Shown here in pieces: positions 44,712 to 53,538 of a stretch of DNA of 64,000 nucleotides (the stretch's first letter is position 1; the number at the start of each line of letters is the position of its first letter). The notes beneath the pieces are model-generated. The model was not told the DNA's origin. It did no database searches and saw only the letters and a list, made by a program, of their open reading frames with translations. This DNA is from JAENVT01 sp963720775 (GTDB taxonomy: Bacteria > Actinomycetota > Acidimicrobiia > Acidimicrobiales > Ilumatobacteraceae): contig CAVRGR010000008.1 in assembly GCA_963720775.1 (NCBI GenBank), positions 1 through 64,000 on the forward strand, read 5' to 3'. A program made the position numbers and the translations under genes.

Positions 44712-45820
44712 TCGCCCCGCCGGCGACGCTCGGCGTGCTCGGGGGTGGCCAGCTCGGCCGGTACTTCGTGATGGCGGCGCGCACGATGGGCTACCGCACG
44801 GTCGTGCTCGAGCCCGATCCGAATGCACCTGCCGGCAAGGTCGCCGACGAACATCTTGTCGCCTCGTTCGACGACGACGCAGCTCTTCAGCATCTGGCGA
44901 GCAACTGCGCGGCGGTCACCACCGAGTTCGAGAACCCGCCGGCGACAGCAATGCATTGGCTCGCCGACCACACGGTCGTTCGGCCGTCGCCGTCGGCCAT
45001 CGCTATCACCCAGGATCGCCGCACGGAGAAGAAGTTCCTCGATGCCGCCGGAGTTCCGATCGCGCCGTTCGCCGTCATCGAGAACGACACCGATGTCGAT
45101 GCGGCCGTCGACTTCCGGTACCCCGCCATCTTGAAGACCGCTCGTCTGGGATACGACGGCAAAGGGCAGATCGCGGTCGCCGCGCACGGCGAACTGCGAG
45201 CCGCGTGGAGGCTGTTGAGCGACCAGCCATGCGTCTTGGAGCAGCGGCTGAACCTCGACTCGGAACTGTCGGTGTTGCTCGCCCGGGCATCGTCCGGACG
45301 AACTGCGATCTACCCGGTAGTCGCCAACACACACGTCGATGGAATCCTCGACTGCACCGTCGTGCCCTGCGCTGCACCAGGGGCCACGGATCTGGCCGCA
45401 GCGGTAGCAGCGCGGCTCGACTACGTGGGTGTGCTCGCGGTGGAGATGTTCGTGGTCGACGGGGCGCTCGTGGTCAACGAGCTCGCCCCGCGTCCTCACA
45501 ACAGCGGGCACTGGACGCTCGATGCGGCCCGCACCAGTCAGTTCGAACAGCAAGTGCGCGCTCTGTGCGGAATGGGTCTCGGAGATCCATCGCTGTGCGC
45601 CCCGGCAGTGGCAATGGTGAACTTGCTCGGAGATCTGTGGTCCGATGGAGAACCGAACTGGTCGGCCGCGCTCGCCGAGCCCGAGGCCTCGTTGCACCTC
45701 TACGGCAAGCAAACGCCTCGACCAGGCCGCAAGATGGGCCACATCACCGTGACAGCGCCGTCGGCTCACGAAGCCGAGCGCTCGGCGCGCGCGATTCGCT
45801 CGCAACTCACTGCTCGATAG
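44708..45820 (+). CDS. purK: N5-carboxyaminoimidazole ribonucleotide synthase
   Basis: 370 residues. An ATP-grasp enzyme that carboxylates AIR with bicarbonate. TLGVLGGGQLGRYFVMAARTM, TTEFENPPATA, DRRTEKKFLDAAGVPIAPF, ILKTARLGYDGKGQ and VNELAPRPHNSGHWTLDAA match the family. Coupled to purE. Its TAG stop forms the first half of the -10 hexamer of the next gene. Confidence 0.96.
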   Translation: MIAPPATLGVLGGGQLGRYFVMAARTMGYRTVVLEPDPNAPAGKVADEHLVASFDDDAALQHLASNCAAVTTEFENPPATAMHWLADHTVVRPSPSAIAITQDRRTEKKFLDAAGVPIAPFAVIENDTDVDAAVDFRYPAILKTARLGYDGKGQIAVAAHGELRAAWRLLSDQPCVLEQRLNLDSELSVLLARASSGRTAIYPVVANTHVDGILDCTVVPCAAPGATDLAAAVAARLDYVGVLAVEMFVVDGALVVNELAPRPHNSGHWTLDAARTSQFEQQVRALCGMGLGDPSLCAPAVAMVNLLGDLWSDGEPNWSAALAEPEASLHLYGKQTPRPGRKMGHITVTAPSAHEAERSARAIRSQLTAR

Positions 45821-45823
45821 TCT
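45818..45823 (+). promoter_or_regulatory. -10 hexamer TAGTCT overlapping the purK stop
   Basis: TAGTCT plus 9 bases to ATG 45833. The first three bases are the purK stop codon. Confidence 0.4.
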
Positions 45824-45832
45824 GCGGCAACC

Positions 45833-46462
45833 ATGATCGCCGGAATCGTCACCGATCTCACCGACTGGCTCGACCGGATCTCCAGCCACTGGTGGTTTCT
45901 GCTGATCATCATCGTCATCGCCTTCCTCGATTCGGTCATCCCTGTCGTGCCCAGCGAGACGTGTGTGATCATCGGCGGTGTGGCGGCCAGTCAAGGCAGC
46001 CAAAGCCTGCTGATCGTCATCGCCACCGCGGCTCTCGGTGCCTTCCTGGGCGACAACGCGGCGTTCCTGCTCGGCGTGCGAGCGAGCGATCGACTCCAGC
46101 GTCGTGCCGAGCTACGACCGCGGTTCGCCACGAAGATGGCGTGGGCACACCAGCAGATCACCGACCGCGGCGGTCTGTTGCTGATCACTGCGCGCTTCAT
46201 CCCAGGCGGCCGAACGGCGCTGACGCTGTCGTGCGGAATCACCCGTCAGCGGCGAGCGTGGTTCGTGCGCTGGGTGGTGCTGGCGACCGTGATCTGGGCA
46301 TCCTACGCGGCGCTCCTCGGGCGCATCGGTGGTGAGGCCTTCAAGGAAGACCACACCAAGGCGTTCCTGCTCGCTTTCGGCATGGCGCTCACGACCAACC
46401 TCGTCATCGAGATCGCCCGGCACCATCGGAAGAAGCATCGCACTGCGACTGCGGCAGGCTGA
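45833..46462 (+). CDS. DedA/SNARE-associated family membrane protein
   Basis: 209 residues. FLDSVIPVVPSETCVIIGGV is the family re-entrant segment with the conserved E. It is followed by ATAALGAFLGDNAAFLLGVRA, ITDRGGLLLITARFIPGGRT and SCGITRQRR. It is a separate paralogue from the DedA protein after hppA, and only about a third of the positions look shared. The substrate is unknown; the family includes lipid carrier scramblases. Confidence 0.85.
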   Translation: MIAGIVTDLTDWLDRISSHWWFLLIIIVIAFLDSVIPVVPSETCVIIGGVAASQGSQSLLIVIATAALGAFLGDNAAFLLGVRASDRLQRRAELRPRFATKMAWAHQQITDRGGLLLITARFIPGGRTALTLSCGITRQRRAWFVRWVVLATVIWASYAALLGRIGGEAFKEDHTKAFLLAFGMALTTNLVIEIARHHRKKHRTATAAG

Positions 46463-46466
46463 CATC

Positions 46467-47327
46467 GTGAATCGACACCTTGCCCAGTTGAACATCGCGA
46501 CGCTGCGTCACCCGATCGATGATCCGCGCATCGCCGACTTCGTCGATGCCCTGCCACTCGTCAACGGCGCTGGTGAGGCGACGCCGGGATACGTGTGGCG
46601 GCTGCAGTCCGAGTCCGGCGATGCCACTGACATCCAGGTGTTCGACGATCCGCTCGTCATCGTCAATCTCACGGTCTGGCGGTCGCCCGACGCGCTCAAG
46701 TCGTTTGCCTATCGGGGCGTTCACCGTGAGTTCTTTCGCCGTCGTGCCGAATGGTTCGTGCCGGGCTCCAGCCGCACGGCGCTCTGGTGGCTGCCCGCCG
46801 ATGTGCTGCCGACCACCGAAGACGCCAAGCGCCGGCTCGACTTCATCGATGCTTTCGGCGCATCGCCATACGCCTTCGAGATGGGTCAGGTGCATCCTGC
46901 GTTGGTGATCGAATCGGCCCGTGCCCACGACGACCGAGCGCTGCGCATGATCACGCCGAACCGCGTCACCGATGTCGTCGGCGATCACGGAGCACTCGTT
47001 GTCGCCGAGATCGACGATGACGTCGCGGCGTGCGGGGGGTATCGGATGCTCGACCAGCACACGGCCGAGATCAAGCACATGTACGTCGCCCAGCCGGCGC
47101 GCGGCATGCGGGTCGGCGCCGCCATGGTCGCCGAGCTCGAGGCCGTGGCCAGGAGCAATGGCGTCGCAAAGCTCGTGCTGGAGACGGGCGCCAGGCAGCT
47201 CGCATCCCTGACGCAGTACGAGACGTTCGGATTCACGCCCTGCTCGCCCAGCGACGACGGCGAGGCCTCTCGTCCGACGGTCCGCATCGAGAAAGCGCTC
47301 ACCACGGAGCCGAGCCGTTTAGCCTGA
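46467..47327 (+). CDS. DUF3291-GNAT acetyltransferase fusion
   Basis: 286 residues from GTG 46467. Residues 1-150 are a DUF3291 domain: HLAQLNIATLRHPIDDPRIA, ATPGYVWRLQSE, VWRSPDALKSFAYRGVHREFF and RTALWWLPADVLPTTEDAKR. The C-terminal part (about 180-280) is GNAT-like: EIDDDVAACGGYRM, AEIKHMYVAQPARGMRVGAAMVAEL and the TGARQLASLTQYETFGF element. DUF3291 usually stands alone, so the fusion is notable. It is 4 bp downstream of the DedA gene, probably co-transcribed. Confidence 0.8.
   Translation: MNRHLAQLNIATLRHPIDDPRIADFVDALPLVNGAGEATPGYVWRLQSESGDATDIQVFDDPLVIVNLTVWRSPDALKSFAYRGVHREFFRRRAEWFVPGSSRTALWWLPADVLPTTEDAKRRLDFIDAFGASPYAFEMGQVHPALVIESARAHDDRALRMITPNRVTDVVGDHGALVVAEIDDDVAACGGYRMLDQHTAEIKHMYVAQPARGMRVGAAMVAELEAVARSNGVAKLVLETGARQLASLTQYETFGFTPCSPSDDGEASRPTVRIEKALTTEPSRLA
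47320..47325 (+). promoter_or_regulatory. -10 hexamer TAGCCT for the ETF/FixCX operon
   Basis: TAGCCT plus 7 bases to ATG 47333. It overlaps the last codons of the upstream gene. Confidence 0.5.
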
Positions 47328-47332
47328 TCTGA

Positions 47333-48235
47333 ATGCTTGCAGTGATCGTCGTGCGCGGTGGGTTTCTGCCTGCGGGCGCCCATGAAGCCGTGTCCGAATG
47401 CCACGGCCGAGCGTTGCTGGCCGGTTCGGGAACCGACTCAGCCGCCTCCGAGCTCCTCACGGTGGCCCGCGAGGTCACAACGCTCGAGATCGGCGAGTTC
47501 CACCCGGCGGCCTGGGCGCGCCTTCTGGCACCGCTTCTGGCCGACGAGCCGATCGTGCTGCTGCCGGCCTCGCCTGACGGACGCGACTTGGCGCCACGGA
47601 TCGCCGCCGAACTGCATCGACCGCTCTTTGCCCAGTCGCTCGCCGTCTCGGAGTCGAAGATCGACCTGATCCGCCGCCACGGCACCGAGCTGCACTCGAT
47701 CGAACCGCCGCACACCTTCGTTGCCACGCTGCAACCCGGTGTGCGCGGCGTCGACCACGTCGACGTCTCGCCCACGGTGCACGCGGTGACGAGCCCGCTC
47801 GTCGAGGCCGACGATCCGATGATCGAAGAAGTGCTACCACCCGACGCGGCAACGATCGACCTCGCCGAGGCAGGCCGCATCGTGGCCGGCGGTGCCGGTC
47901 TCGACGACCCGCGGCGCTTCGAACAGCTCGCCGCGCTGGGCGCCATGCTCGGGGCAAGCGTCGGAGCGACGCGAGTGATCACCGATCGAGGCTGGATCGG
48001 CCACGCGCGTCAGATCGGCACTACGGGCGTGACCGTCGACCCGCGGTTGTACATCGCCTTCGGCATCAGCGGAGCCGTGCAGCACACGAGCGGACTCGGC
48101 CGGCCGGAGCACATCATCAGCATCAACACCGATGCGTTCTGTCCGATGATGCAACTCGCCGACCTCGCGGTGATCGCCGACGCCAACGCCGTGCTCGACG
48201 TGCTGCTCGAAGGGATTGCGACGACCGATGGCTGA
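47333..48235 (+). CDS. mycofactocin-associated electron transfer flavoprotein alpha subunit
   Basis: 300 residues. The N-terminus MLAVIVVRGGFLPAGAHEAV and the C-terminal FAD domain are those of the ETF-alpha branch found with mycofactocin genes: GWIGHARQIGTTGVTVDPRLYIAFG, ISGAVQHTSGLGRPEHIISIN and MMQLADLAVIADANAVLDVL. It receives electrons from dehydrogenases and hands them to the FixC-like partner. First gene of etfA-fixC-fixX-etfB, all with overlapping ends. The specific association with mycofactocin rests on family resemblance and on mftE and mftF nearby. Confidence 0.82.
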   Translation: MLAVIVVRGGFLPAGAHEAVSECHGRALLAGSGTDSAASELLTVAREVTTLEIGEFHPAAWARLLAPLLADEPIVLLPASPDGRDLAPRIAAELHRPLFAQSLAVSESKIDLIRRHGTELHSIEPPHTFVATLQPGVRGVDHVDVSPTVHAVTSPLVEADDPMIEEVLPPDAATIDLAEAGRIVAGGAGLDDPRRFEQLAALGAMLGASVGATRVITDRGWIGHARQIGTTGVTVDPRLYIAFGISGAVQHTSGLGRPEHIISINTDAFCPMMQLADLAVIADANAVLDVLLEGIATTDG

Positions 48236-49547
48236 CACCGACTTCGATGTCGTCGTCGTCGGCGCCGGGCCGGCCGGCTCGTGCGCGGCCATCGAGGCCG
48301 CCCGCGCCGGGTTGCGCACGCTGCTGCTCGAGCGCGGGCCCTTCCCCGGCAGCAAGAACATGTACGGAGGGGTCGTGTACCCGCGGATCCTCGATGATCT
48401 CATCCCCGAGTGGTGGAACGAAGCTCCGCTTCAACGCTGGGTGACGCGTCGTTCGACGATGGTGCTCACCGATACGCAGGCCCTCACGGTCGACTTCCGG
48501 AGCGATGCCTGGGCGGCGCCACCCTACAACGGGGCCACGGCTCACCGACCCGAGTTCGACCGTTGGCTCGCCGACCATGCGGTTGCCTCCGGCGCGACGT
48601 TGCTGTGCAACACGACGGTCACCGGTCTTCTTCGGGCTCAGGCACGCAGATCCGGTCAGCGCGTCACGGGAGTCCGTACCGACCGGCCCGACGGTGATGT
48701 CACCGCATCGGTGGTCATTGCCTGCGACGGCGTCAACAGCTTCGTGGCCAAGGAAGCCGGTCTGTACGGCACACCGAAACCCAACGACTTCACACTCGGT
48801 GTCAAGGAGACCCTCGCGCTCCCCCGCAACGTCATCGACGAACGCTTCGGTGTACGCGACCGCGAGGGGGTCGACATCGAGATCATCGGGTGCACCGGCG
48901 GCATCAACGGCGGCGGTTTCGTCTACACCAACCTCGACACCATCGCCGTCGGTGTCGTGTTGAAGCTGACCAAGCTCGCCGCCCAGAAGACCCGGCCGGA
49001 GGAGATCATCGCGGCGATGAAGCGACATTCGGCGATCGCCCCATTGGTCGAGGGAGGTGAGCTGTGCGAGTACTCGGCACACCTCATTCCCGAAGGAGGG
49101 CTGCGAATGATGCCGGAGATGACCGGCAACGGGCTGCTGATCGCCGGCGATGCTGCGGCCCTTTGCCTTGCCGCCGGCATCTGGCTGGAGGGTGTCAACT
49201 TCGCCATGGGTAGCGGACGGTACGCGGGCCAGACCGCCGTCGAGGCAATCGCTGCCGGCGACGTGAGCCAGCGTGGTCTCAGTGGTTACGCCCAGCGGCT
49301 CAGCGACACCTTCGTGCTCCGCGATCATCGCAAGCTGCGCCGCGCACCAGAGCTCGTGCTCGGTGATCGCGTGCAACACCTCTACCCATCGATGATCACC
49401 GGCGTCGCCGAGCGCATGTTCCGTGTCGACAACCCGGCGCCGAAGCCAGGCCTGAGGCGAATCTTCCGGGAGGAGCGCAGGCGCGCCGGAGTCACACGAC
49501 GCGCCCTGCTACGCGACGGCCGCGACACGTTCCGGAGCTTCGGATGA
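48228..49547 (+). CDS. FixC-like flavoprotein (ETF:quinone-type oxidoreductase)
   Basis: 439 residues from ATG 48228, overlapping the ETF alpha stop by 8 bases. The FAD-binding fold FDVVVVGAGPAGSCAAIEAA is followed by ERGPFPGSKNMYGGVVYPR, the FixC signature. Then come ATAHRPEFDRWLADHA, VIACDGVNSFVAKEAGL, GCTGGINGGGFVYTN and the late FAD motif LLIAGDAAALCLAAGIWLEG. Together with the ferredoxin it should pass electrons from ETF to the quinone pool. It lacks the fused C-terminal ferredoxin domain of ETF-QO, which is supplied by the next gene. Confidence 0.88.
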   Translation: MADTDFDVVVVGAGPAGSCAAIEAARAGLRTLLLERGPFPGSKNMYGGVVYPRILDDLIPEWWNEAPLQRWVTRRSTMVLTDTQALTVDFRSDAWAAPPYNGATAHRPEFDRWLADHAVASGATLLCNTTVTGLLRAQARRSGQRVTGVRTDRPDGDVTASVVIACDGVNSFVAKEAGLYGTPKPNDFTLGVKETLALPRNVIDERFGVRDREGVDIEIIGCTGGINGGGFVYTNLDTIAVGVVLKLTKLAAQKTRPEEIIAAMKRHSAIAPLVEGGELCEYSAHLIPEGGLRMMPEMTGNGLLIAGDAAALCLAAGIWLEGVNFAMGSGRYAGQTAVEAIAAGDVSQRGLSGYAQRLSDTFVLRDHRKLRRAPELVLGDRVQHLYPSMITGVAERMFRVDNPAPKPGLRRIFREERRRAGVTRRALLRDGRDTFRSFG

Positions 49548-49849
49548 TCGACCGCGACTCAACCTGGCCCGACATCTCATTCACCGACCGAATGGGCACG
49601 GTCGACTTCAAGGTCGACGACAAACCGCACATCGTGGTCGACGGCAAGGTCTGTGCCGACTGCACCACACGAGCATGCATCGTCGCCTGCCCCGCCGACC
49701 TGTTCGTGCCCACCAGCGACGGCGGTATCGTCTTCAACTACGAGCAATGCTTCGAATGCGGGACCTGCTATCTGGTCTGCAACAACGAAGGCGCCATCAG
49801 CTGGTCCTATCCCGAAGGCGGGTACGGCGTCATCTTTCGGACCACCTGA
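49544..49849 (+). CDS. FixX-like ferredoxin
   Basis: 101 residues. Cysteine motifs VCADCTTRACIVACPADLF and YEQCFECGTCYLVCNN fit the FixX-type ferredoxin that docks to FixC. It overlaps fixC by 4 bases (ATGA) and the ETF beta gene by one base (TGATG). Confidence 0.9.
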   Translation: MIDRDSTWPDISFTDRMGTVDFKVDDKPHIVVDGKVCADCTTRACIVACPADLFVPTSDGGIVFNYEQCFECGTCYLVCNNEGAISWSYPEGGYGVIFRTT

Positions 49850-50628
49850 TGATCGCGACGTGCATCAAGTGGGTCGGCGATGCAGCCATCGCCGGCTTGT
49901 CGGCGGCTGACGAGGCAGCGATCGAGATGGCCCTGCGCCACGGCGAGGCGAAGGGCCACTCGGTCATCGCCGTGACGGTCGGCGGACCGCGAGCCGACCC
50001 TGCCATGAGAACGGCTTTGGCGTGCGGGGTACGCACGGCCATCCGCATCGATGCACCCGACGACATGGACAGCGCGCTGGTTGCCGCTGCGCTCACTCCC
50101 GTCGTTGCCCATAGCGCGGCCGTGTGGTGTGGCGACTACTCGGCCGATCGTGGCACGGGCAGCGTCCCAGCGTTCCTCGCCGCCCAGCTGCGCCGTCAGC
50201 AAGCCCTCGGGCTGATCTCCGTCGACTTTGCCGATCCAATGCGTGTGACTCGGCGGTTGGATGGCGGACGCCGCGAGGTGCTGCGCATCACCGGTCCCGC
50301 CGTGCTCTCGGTCGAGGGTTCGATATCCCGCCTGCGCCGCGCCGCACTCCGCCCGGCGCTTGCCGCTCAATCCACCGAAGTGTTGCCGTACGGCACCAAC
50401 GTGGGCCCAGGTGACGACACTTCCCTGGTGGTCGTTCGTCCCTACCGTCCTCGGGCGCGTGTGCTTCCAGCGCCCACCGGCACCACCGCCCTTGCCAGGC
50501 TTCGAGCACTCACCGATTCGTCGGGTGCGCCGCAACAGGGGGAGACGATCGAGGCCGGGCCGAAGGAGGCAGCGCGCAGGATCATCGAGGTCCTAGCGGG
50601 CTGGGGCTACGTCGAACTCGCCGACTAG
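49849..50628 (+). CDS. mycofactocin-associated electron transfer flavoprotein beta subunit
   Basis: 259 residues from ATG 49849. An ETF-beta-like fold: MIATCIKWVGDAA, AADEAAIEMALRHGE, VWCGDYSADRGTGSVPAFLA and VTRRLDGGRREVLRITGPAV, then LSVEGSISRLRRAALRPALA. The CGDYS-RGSGSVP and RRLDGGRRE segments are those I associate with the mycofactocin branch of ETF beta. In this operon alpha and beta are separated by fixC and fixX. The last 36 bases overlap the convergent exporter gene. Confidence 0.82.
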   Translation: MIATCIKWVGDAAIAGLSAADEAAIEMALRHGEAKGHSVIAVTVGGPRADPAMRTALACGVRTAIRIDAPDDMDSALVAAALTPVVAHSAAVWCGDYSADRGTGSVPAFLAAQLRRQQALGLISVDFADPMRVTRRLDGGRREVLRITGPAVLSVEGSISRLRRAALRPALAAQSTEVLPYGTNVGPGDDTSLVVVRPYRPRARVLPAPTGTTALARLRALTDSSGAPQQGETIEAGPKEAARRIIEVLAGWGYVELAD

Positions 50629-52176
50629 GACGACCTGCTCCGGGCTCGACGCTTCGGCGTGTCGAGGCAAGAAGCGCCAGGCGATCGCCGCACCGATCAA
50701 CACCACGCCCGCAGAAACCCACGAGCCGACGCGGAACCCGTCCATGAACGCAGTGTCGACCGCAGACTTGACGGCGGCACCCGCCTGCGGACCGGCCTGA
50801 ATGCCGGCTCGGCGGGCGACCTCGATTCCCGCTCCCACCGAGTCACCGGCGATTCGCTGCGCGTCGGCGGGCACCCGCAGGATGGCCAGCAGTTCGCCGA
50901 GCCGAGTCGAGTAGATCGAGGCGAACAGGCTGCCGATGATCGCCACACCCAACGTTCCGCCGAGCTCGCGAGCAGTGTCGTTGACGGCCGAACCCACGCC
51001 GGCCTTGGCGGGCGGCAGAGCACCCATGATCGCCTCGGTGGCCGGTGCGTTGACGAGACCGAGACCGCCGCCCATGAAGAACATCTGCCCTACGACCAGC
51101 CAGTACGAGGAAGTTGTCGTGTCGCGTGTGGTCCAGGCAAAGCCGAGGGCCATCGATACCAAGCCGGTGGTCACTATCGCCTTGGTGCCGAAGCGCTCGG
51201 CGAGCTTGGCACTCGCGGGCGCGGCAATCGCCGTGAAGAGCGCGAAGGGAACCGTTCGCACGCCGGCCTCGAGAGTGCCGTAGCCACGGACGAACTGGAA
51301 GTACTGCGTCACCATGAAGATGAAACCGAACAGTGCGAAGAAGGCGAAGGCAACCGAGACGCTTCCGGCTGTGAAGCGCATGTTGGTGAACACTCCGACA
51401 TCGAGCATCGGATGGTCGCTGCGCTGCTCCCACCGGATGAACGCGCCGAGGAGCACCACGGCGATCCCGAAGGCGGCGACGCTCACGGGCGACCCCCAGC
51501 CGTGCTTCGGTCCTTCGATGACTGCCCACACCAAGACCGTCACCCCGGCGATCGACAAGCCGATGCCGAGCGGGTCGAAGCGACGGATGGTGATGTCACG
51601 CGACGTCGGCACGATCCTCCAGATCGCGACCAGGGCAACCGCGATCACCGGCACGTTGACCAGGAACACCGAACCCCAGAAGAAGTGCTCGAGCAAGAAC
51701 CCACCGGTCACCGGGCCGAGGGCTACGGCCAAGCCGCTCGTAGCCGCCCAGATCGAGATCGCGATCGCCCGTTGGCGGGCATCGGTGAACACGTTCACCA
51801 GAATCGCCAACGTGGCCGGGAAGATCAGCGCCGCCCCGATGCCCATGGCCGCTCGCCAGCCGATGAGCTGGGACGGTGTCGACGACAGTGCGGCCAGGAT
51901 CGATGCGGTACCGAAGGCGATCATCCCGACCATCAACGTGCCCTTGCGTCCGAAGCGATCGCCGATGCTGCCGGCAGCCATGAGCAGTCCGGCGAACACC
52001 AAGACGTATGCATCGACGATCCATTGCAGCTGGCTCGTCGTCGCCCCGAGCTCGCGCACGAAGGTCGGCAGGGCGACGTTCACGATGGTGCCGTCGACGA
52101 CGATGATGAACACGGACGCGCACAGGACGGTCAAGATCACCCACGGCGAGCGACGAGTGGTTGGAGTGGTGGGCAT
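50593..52176 (-). CDS. DHA2-family MFS drug exporter (14 helices)
   Basis: 527 residues. Proton-driven multidrug efflux of the EmrB/QacA type. Motif C-like and A-like elements are ASVFIIVVDGTIVNVALPTF, IVDAYVLVFAGLLMAAGSIGDRFGRKG and WRAAMGIGAALIFPATLAIL. About 14 hydrophobic segments are present, with a helix near the C-terminus (WVSAGVVLIGAAIAWRFL). A divergent TetR gene and a palindromic operator upstream indicate local repression. GGAAAGG lies about 8 bases before ATG 52176. Confidence 0.92.
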   Translation of the reverse strand: MPTTPTTRRSPWVILTVLCASVFIIVVDGTIVNVALPTFVRELGATTSQLQWIVDAYVLVFAGLLMAAGSIGDRFGRKGTLMVGMIAFGTASILAALSSTPSQLIGWRAAMGIGAALIFPATLAILVNVFTDARQRAIAISIWAATSGLAVALGPVTGGFLLEHFFWGSVFLVNVPVIAVALVAIWRIVPTSRDITIRRFDPLGIGLSIAGVTVLVWAVIEGPKHGWGSPVSVAAFGIAVVLLGAFIRWEQRSDHPMLDVGVFTNMRFTAGSVSVAFAFFALFGFIFMVTQYFQFVRGYGTLEAGVRTVPFALFTAIAAPASAKLAERFGTKAIVTTGLVSMALGFAWTTRDTTTSSYWLVVGQMFFMGGGLGLVNAPATEAIMGALPPAKAGVGSAVNDTARELGGTLGVAIIGSLFASIYSTRLGELLAILRVPADAQRIAGDSVGAGIEVARRAGIQAGPQAGAAVKSAVDTAFMDGFRVGSWVSAGVVLIGAAIAWRFLPRHAEASSPEQVVLVGEFDVAPAR

Positions 52177-52197
52177 CGGTTGGCCTTTCCTGATCGA

Positions 52198-52224
52198 CGA
52201 TGTGATAACATTGTTATCACATCG
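52198..52224. promoter_or_regulatory. TetR-type operator, perfect 13-bp inverted repeat
   Basis: CGATGTGATAACA, one central T, then its exact inverse TGTTATCACATCG. It lies 21 bp upstream of the exporter start, so repressor binding would cover the exporter promoter. The TetR gene's own -10 is at 52268-52273. Confidence 0.85.
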
Positions 52225-52267
52225 TCATCACCTGGTCGACATGACACTTGCCACATCCCGTGCCCAC

Positions 52268-52273
52268 TATCCT
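52268..52273 (+). promoter_or_regulatory. -10 hexamer TATCCT for the tetR-mftE-mftF transcript
   Basis: TATCCT plus 6 bases to ATG 52280. Confidence 0.55.
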
Positions 52274-52279
52274 GCCGCC

Positions 52280-52855
52280 ATGGCGCAGCTCGATTCCGTG
52301 GGCTCGACCCTGCTCAGGGCAGCAGGTGACCTGTTGGCCACGGAGGGTCCGGCGGCGCTGACGGTGCGGGGCATCGCCAATGCGGCCGGCGTCAGCACGA
52401 TGAACGTGTACTCGCGCTTCGGCGGCAAGGACGGAGTCGTCGAACACCTCTTCGTGGAGGGCTTCCGCCGACTGGGTGAAGCGATGAGCTCGAGACCCCC
52501 CACCGACGACCCGATCGCCGACATCCGCGCCTGCGGCTTGGGCTACCGGCGGTTCGCCATCGACAACCAAACGCTCTACTCGGTGATGTTCGATCGGGTC
52601 GTACCGGACTTCAGGCCGTCCGCCGAGGCACAGGTTCTCGCCGGGGCCACCCTCGACCTGCTCGCCAAGCGACTCGAACGGGCGATGTCGGCAGGGCTCC
52701 TCAACTCAGCCGATCCACTGCGCACGGCCGCGTTGGTGTGGGCGACATGCCACGGCGTCGTCAGCCTCGAGCTCAAACAGGTGGGTCCGTCGGTGATCGA
52801 CTGGCCGAGGGTCTACGACGACGCGACGAGCATGATCATCAAGGGTCTCACGTGA
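52280..52855 (+). CDS. TetR-family repressor (WHG-type C-terminal domain)
   Basis: 191 residues. The helix-turn-helix is LRAAGDLLATEGPAALTVRGIANAAGVSTMNVYSRFGGKDGVVEHLF. The ligand domain YRRFAIDNQTLYSVMFDRV resembles the WHG-containing TetR C-terminus. It diverges from the exporter gene and should bind the palindrome at 52198-52224. Unusually, its stop overlaps the mftE start (GTGA), so the same transcript carries mftE and mftF. It could therefore play the role of MftR, but I do not see MftR-specific features. Confidence 0.85.
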   Translation: MAQLDSVGSTLLRAAGDLLATEGPAALTVRGIANAAGVSTMNVYSRFGGKDGVVEHLFVEGFRRLGEAMSSRPPTDDPIADIRACGLGYRRFAIDNQTLYSVMFDRVVPDFRPSAEAQVLAGATLDLLAKRLERAMSAGLLNSADPLRTAALVWATCHGVVSLELKQVGPSVIDWPRVYDDATSMIIKGLT

Positions 52856-53538
52856 CCCACCGGCTCGGCGCTGTCACCTGGACCGATCTCTGGAACCTCG
52901 CTCCCCGCCCGATCGTGGCGATTCCGGTCGGATCCTGCGAGCAACACGGCCCGCACCTGCCGCTCGATACCGACACACGGATCGCAGTCGCATTGGCAGA
53001 AGGTCTGGCCGGATCGTTCGATCCCGGAGACGTGTTGATAGGTCCGCGCCTCGCGGTCACCTCCAGTGGCGAACACGCGGGCTTTCCCGGCACCTTGTCG
53101 ATCGGTGCCGAGGTTCTCGAGCAGATGGTCGTCGAGCTCGTTCGCAGCGCCGACTGGAGTGCCGGTGTCGTGCTGGTCAACGGTCACGGAGGAAACGCGC
53201 AACCTGTGCAACGGGCCACCAACAAGCTGTTGGGCGAGGGGCGCAGAGTCCTCGCCTGGTGGCCGCACATTCGCAATGGCGACGCCCACGCCGGTGAAAC
53301 AGAAACCTCGATCATGCTCGCCATCGCGCCGACTCTTGTACGGATGACGCGAGCCGAGCCCGGGCGACCGGAGCCGATCGTCGATCTCATCGACGAGGTA
53401 CGTGCCGGCGGGGTTCGCGCAGTCAGCCCCAATGGCATCCTCGGCGACCCCACGAGCGCCACCGTCAACCACGGCAAGGCATTGCTGACGAGACTGATCA
53501 TCGACCTCGTCGCCGCTGTCGACGAATGGCGAGCGTGA
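52852..53538 (+). CDS. mftE: mycofactocin system creatininase-family peptidase MftE
   Basis: 228 residues from GTG 52852. MftE removes the C-terminal Val-Tyr part of the processed MftA peptide. Creatininase-fold metal ligands are visible: GSCEQHGPHLPLDTDTR (E30, H32 and D41 region), SSGEHAGFPGTLSIG, VLVNGHGGNAQPVQRA and DAHAGETETSIMLAIAP. HLPLDTD and the short length match MftE rather than creatininase proper. A downstream mftF supports the assignment. No mftA, mftB, mftC or mftD is in the window. Confidence 0.82.
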   Translation: MTHRLGAVTWTDLWNLAPRPIVAIPVGSCEQHGPHLPLDTDTRIAVALAEGLAGSFDPGDVLIGPRLAVTSSGEHAGFPGTLSIGAEVLEQMVVELVRSADWSAGVVLVNGHGGNAQPVQRATNKLLGEGRRVLAWWPHIRNGDAHAGETETSIMLAIAPTLVRMTRAEPGRPEPIVDLIDEVRAGGVRAVSPNGILGDPTSATVNHGKALLTRLIIDLVAAVDEWRA

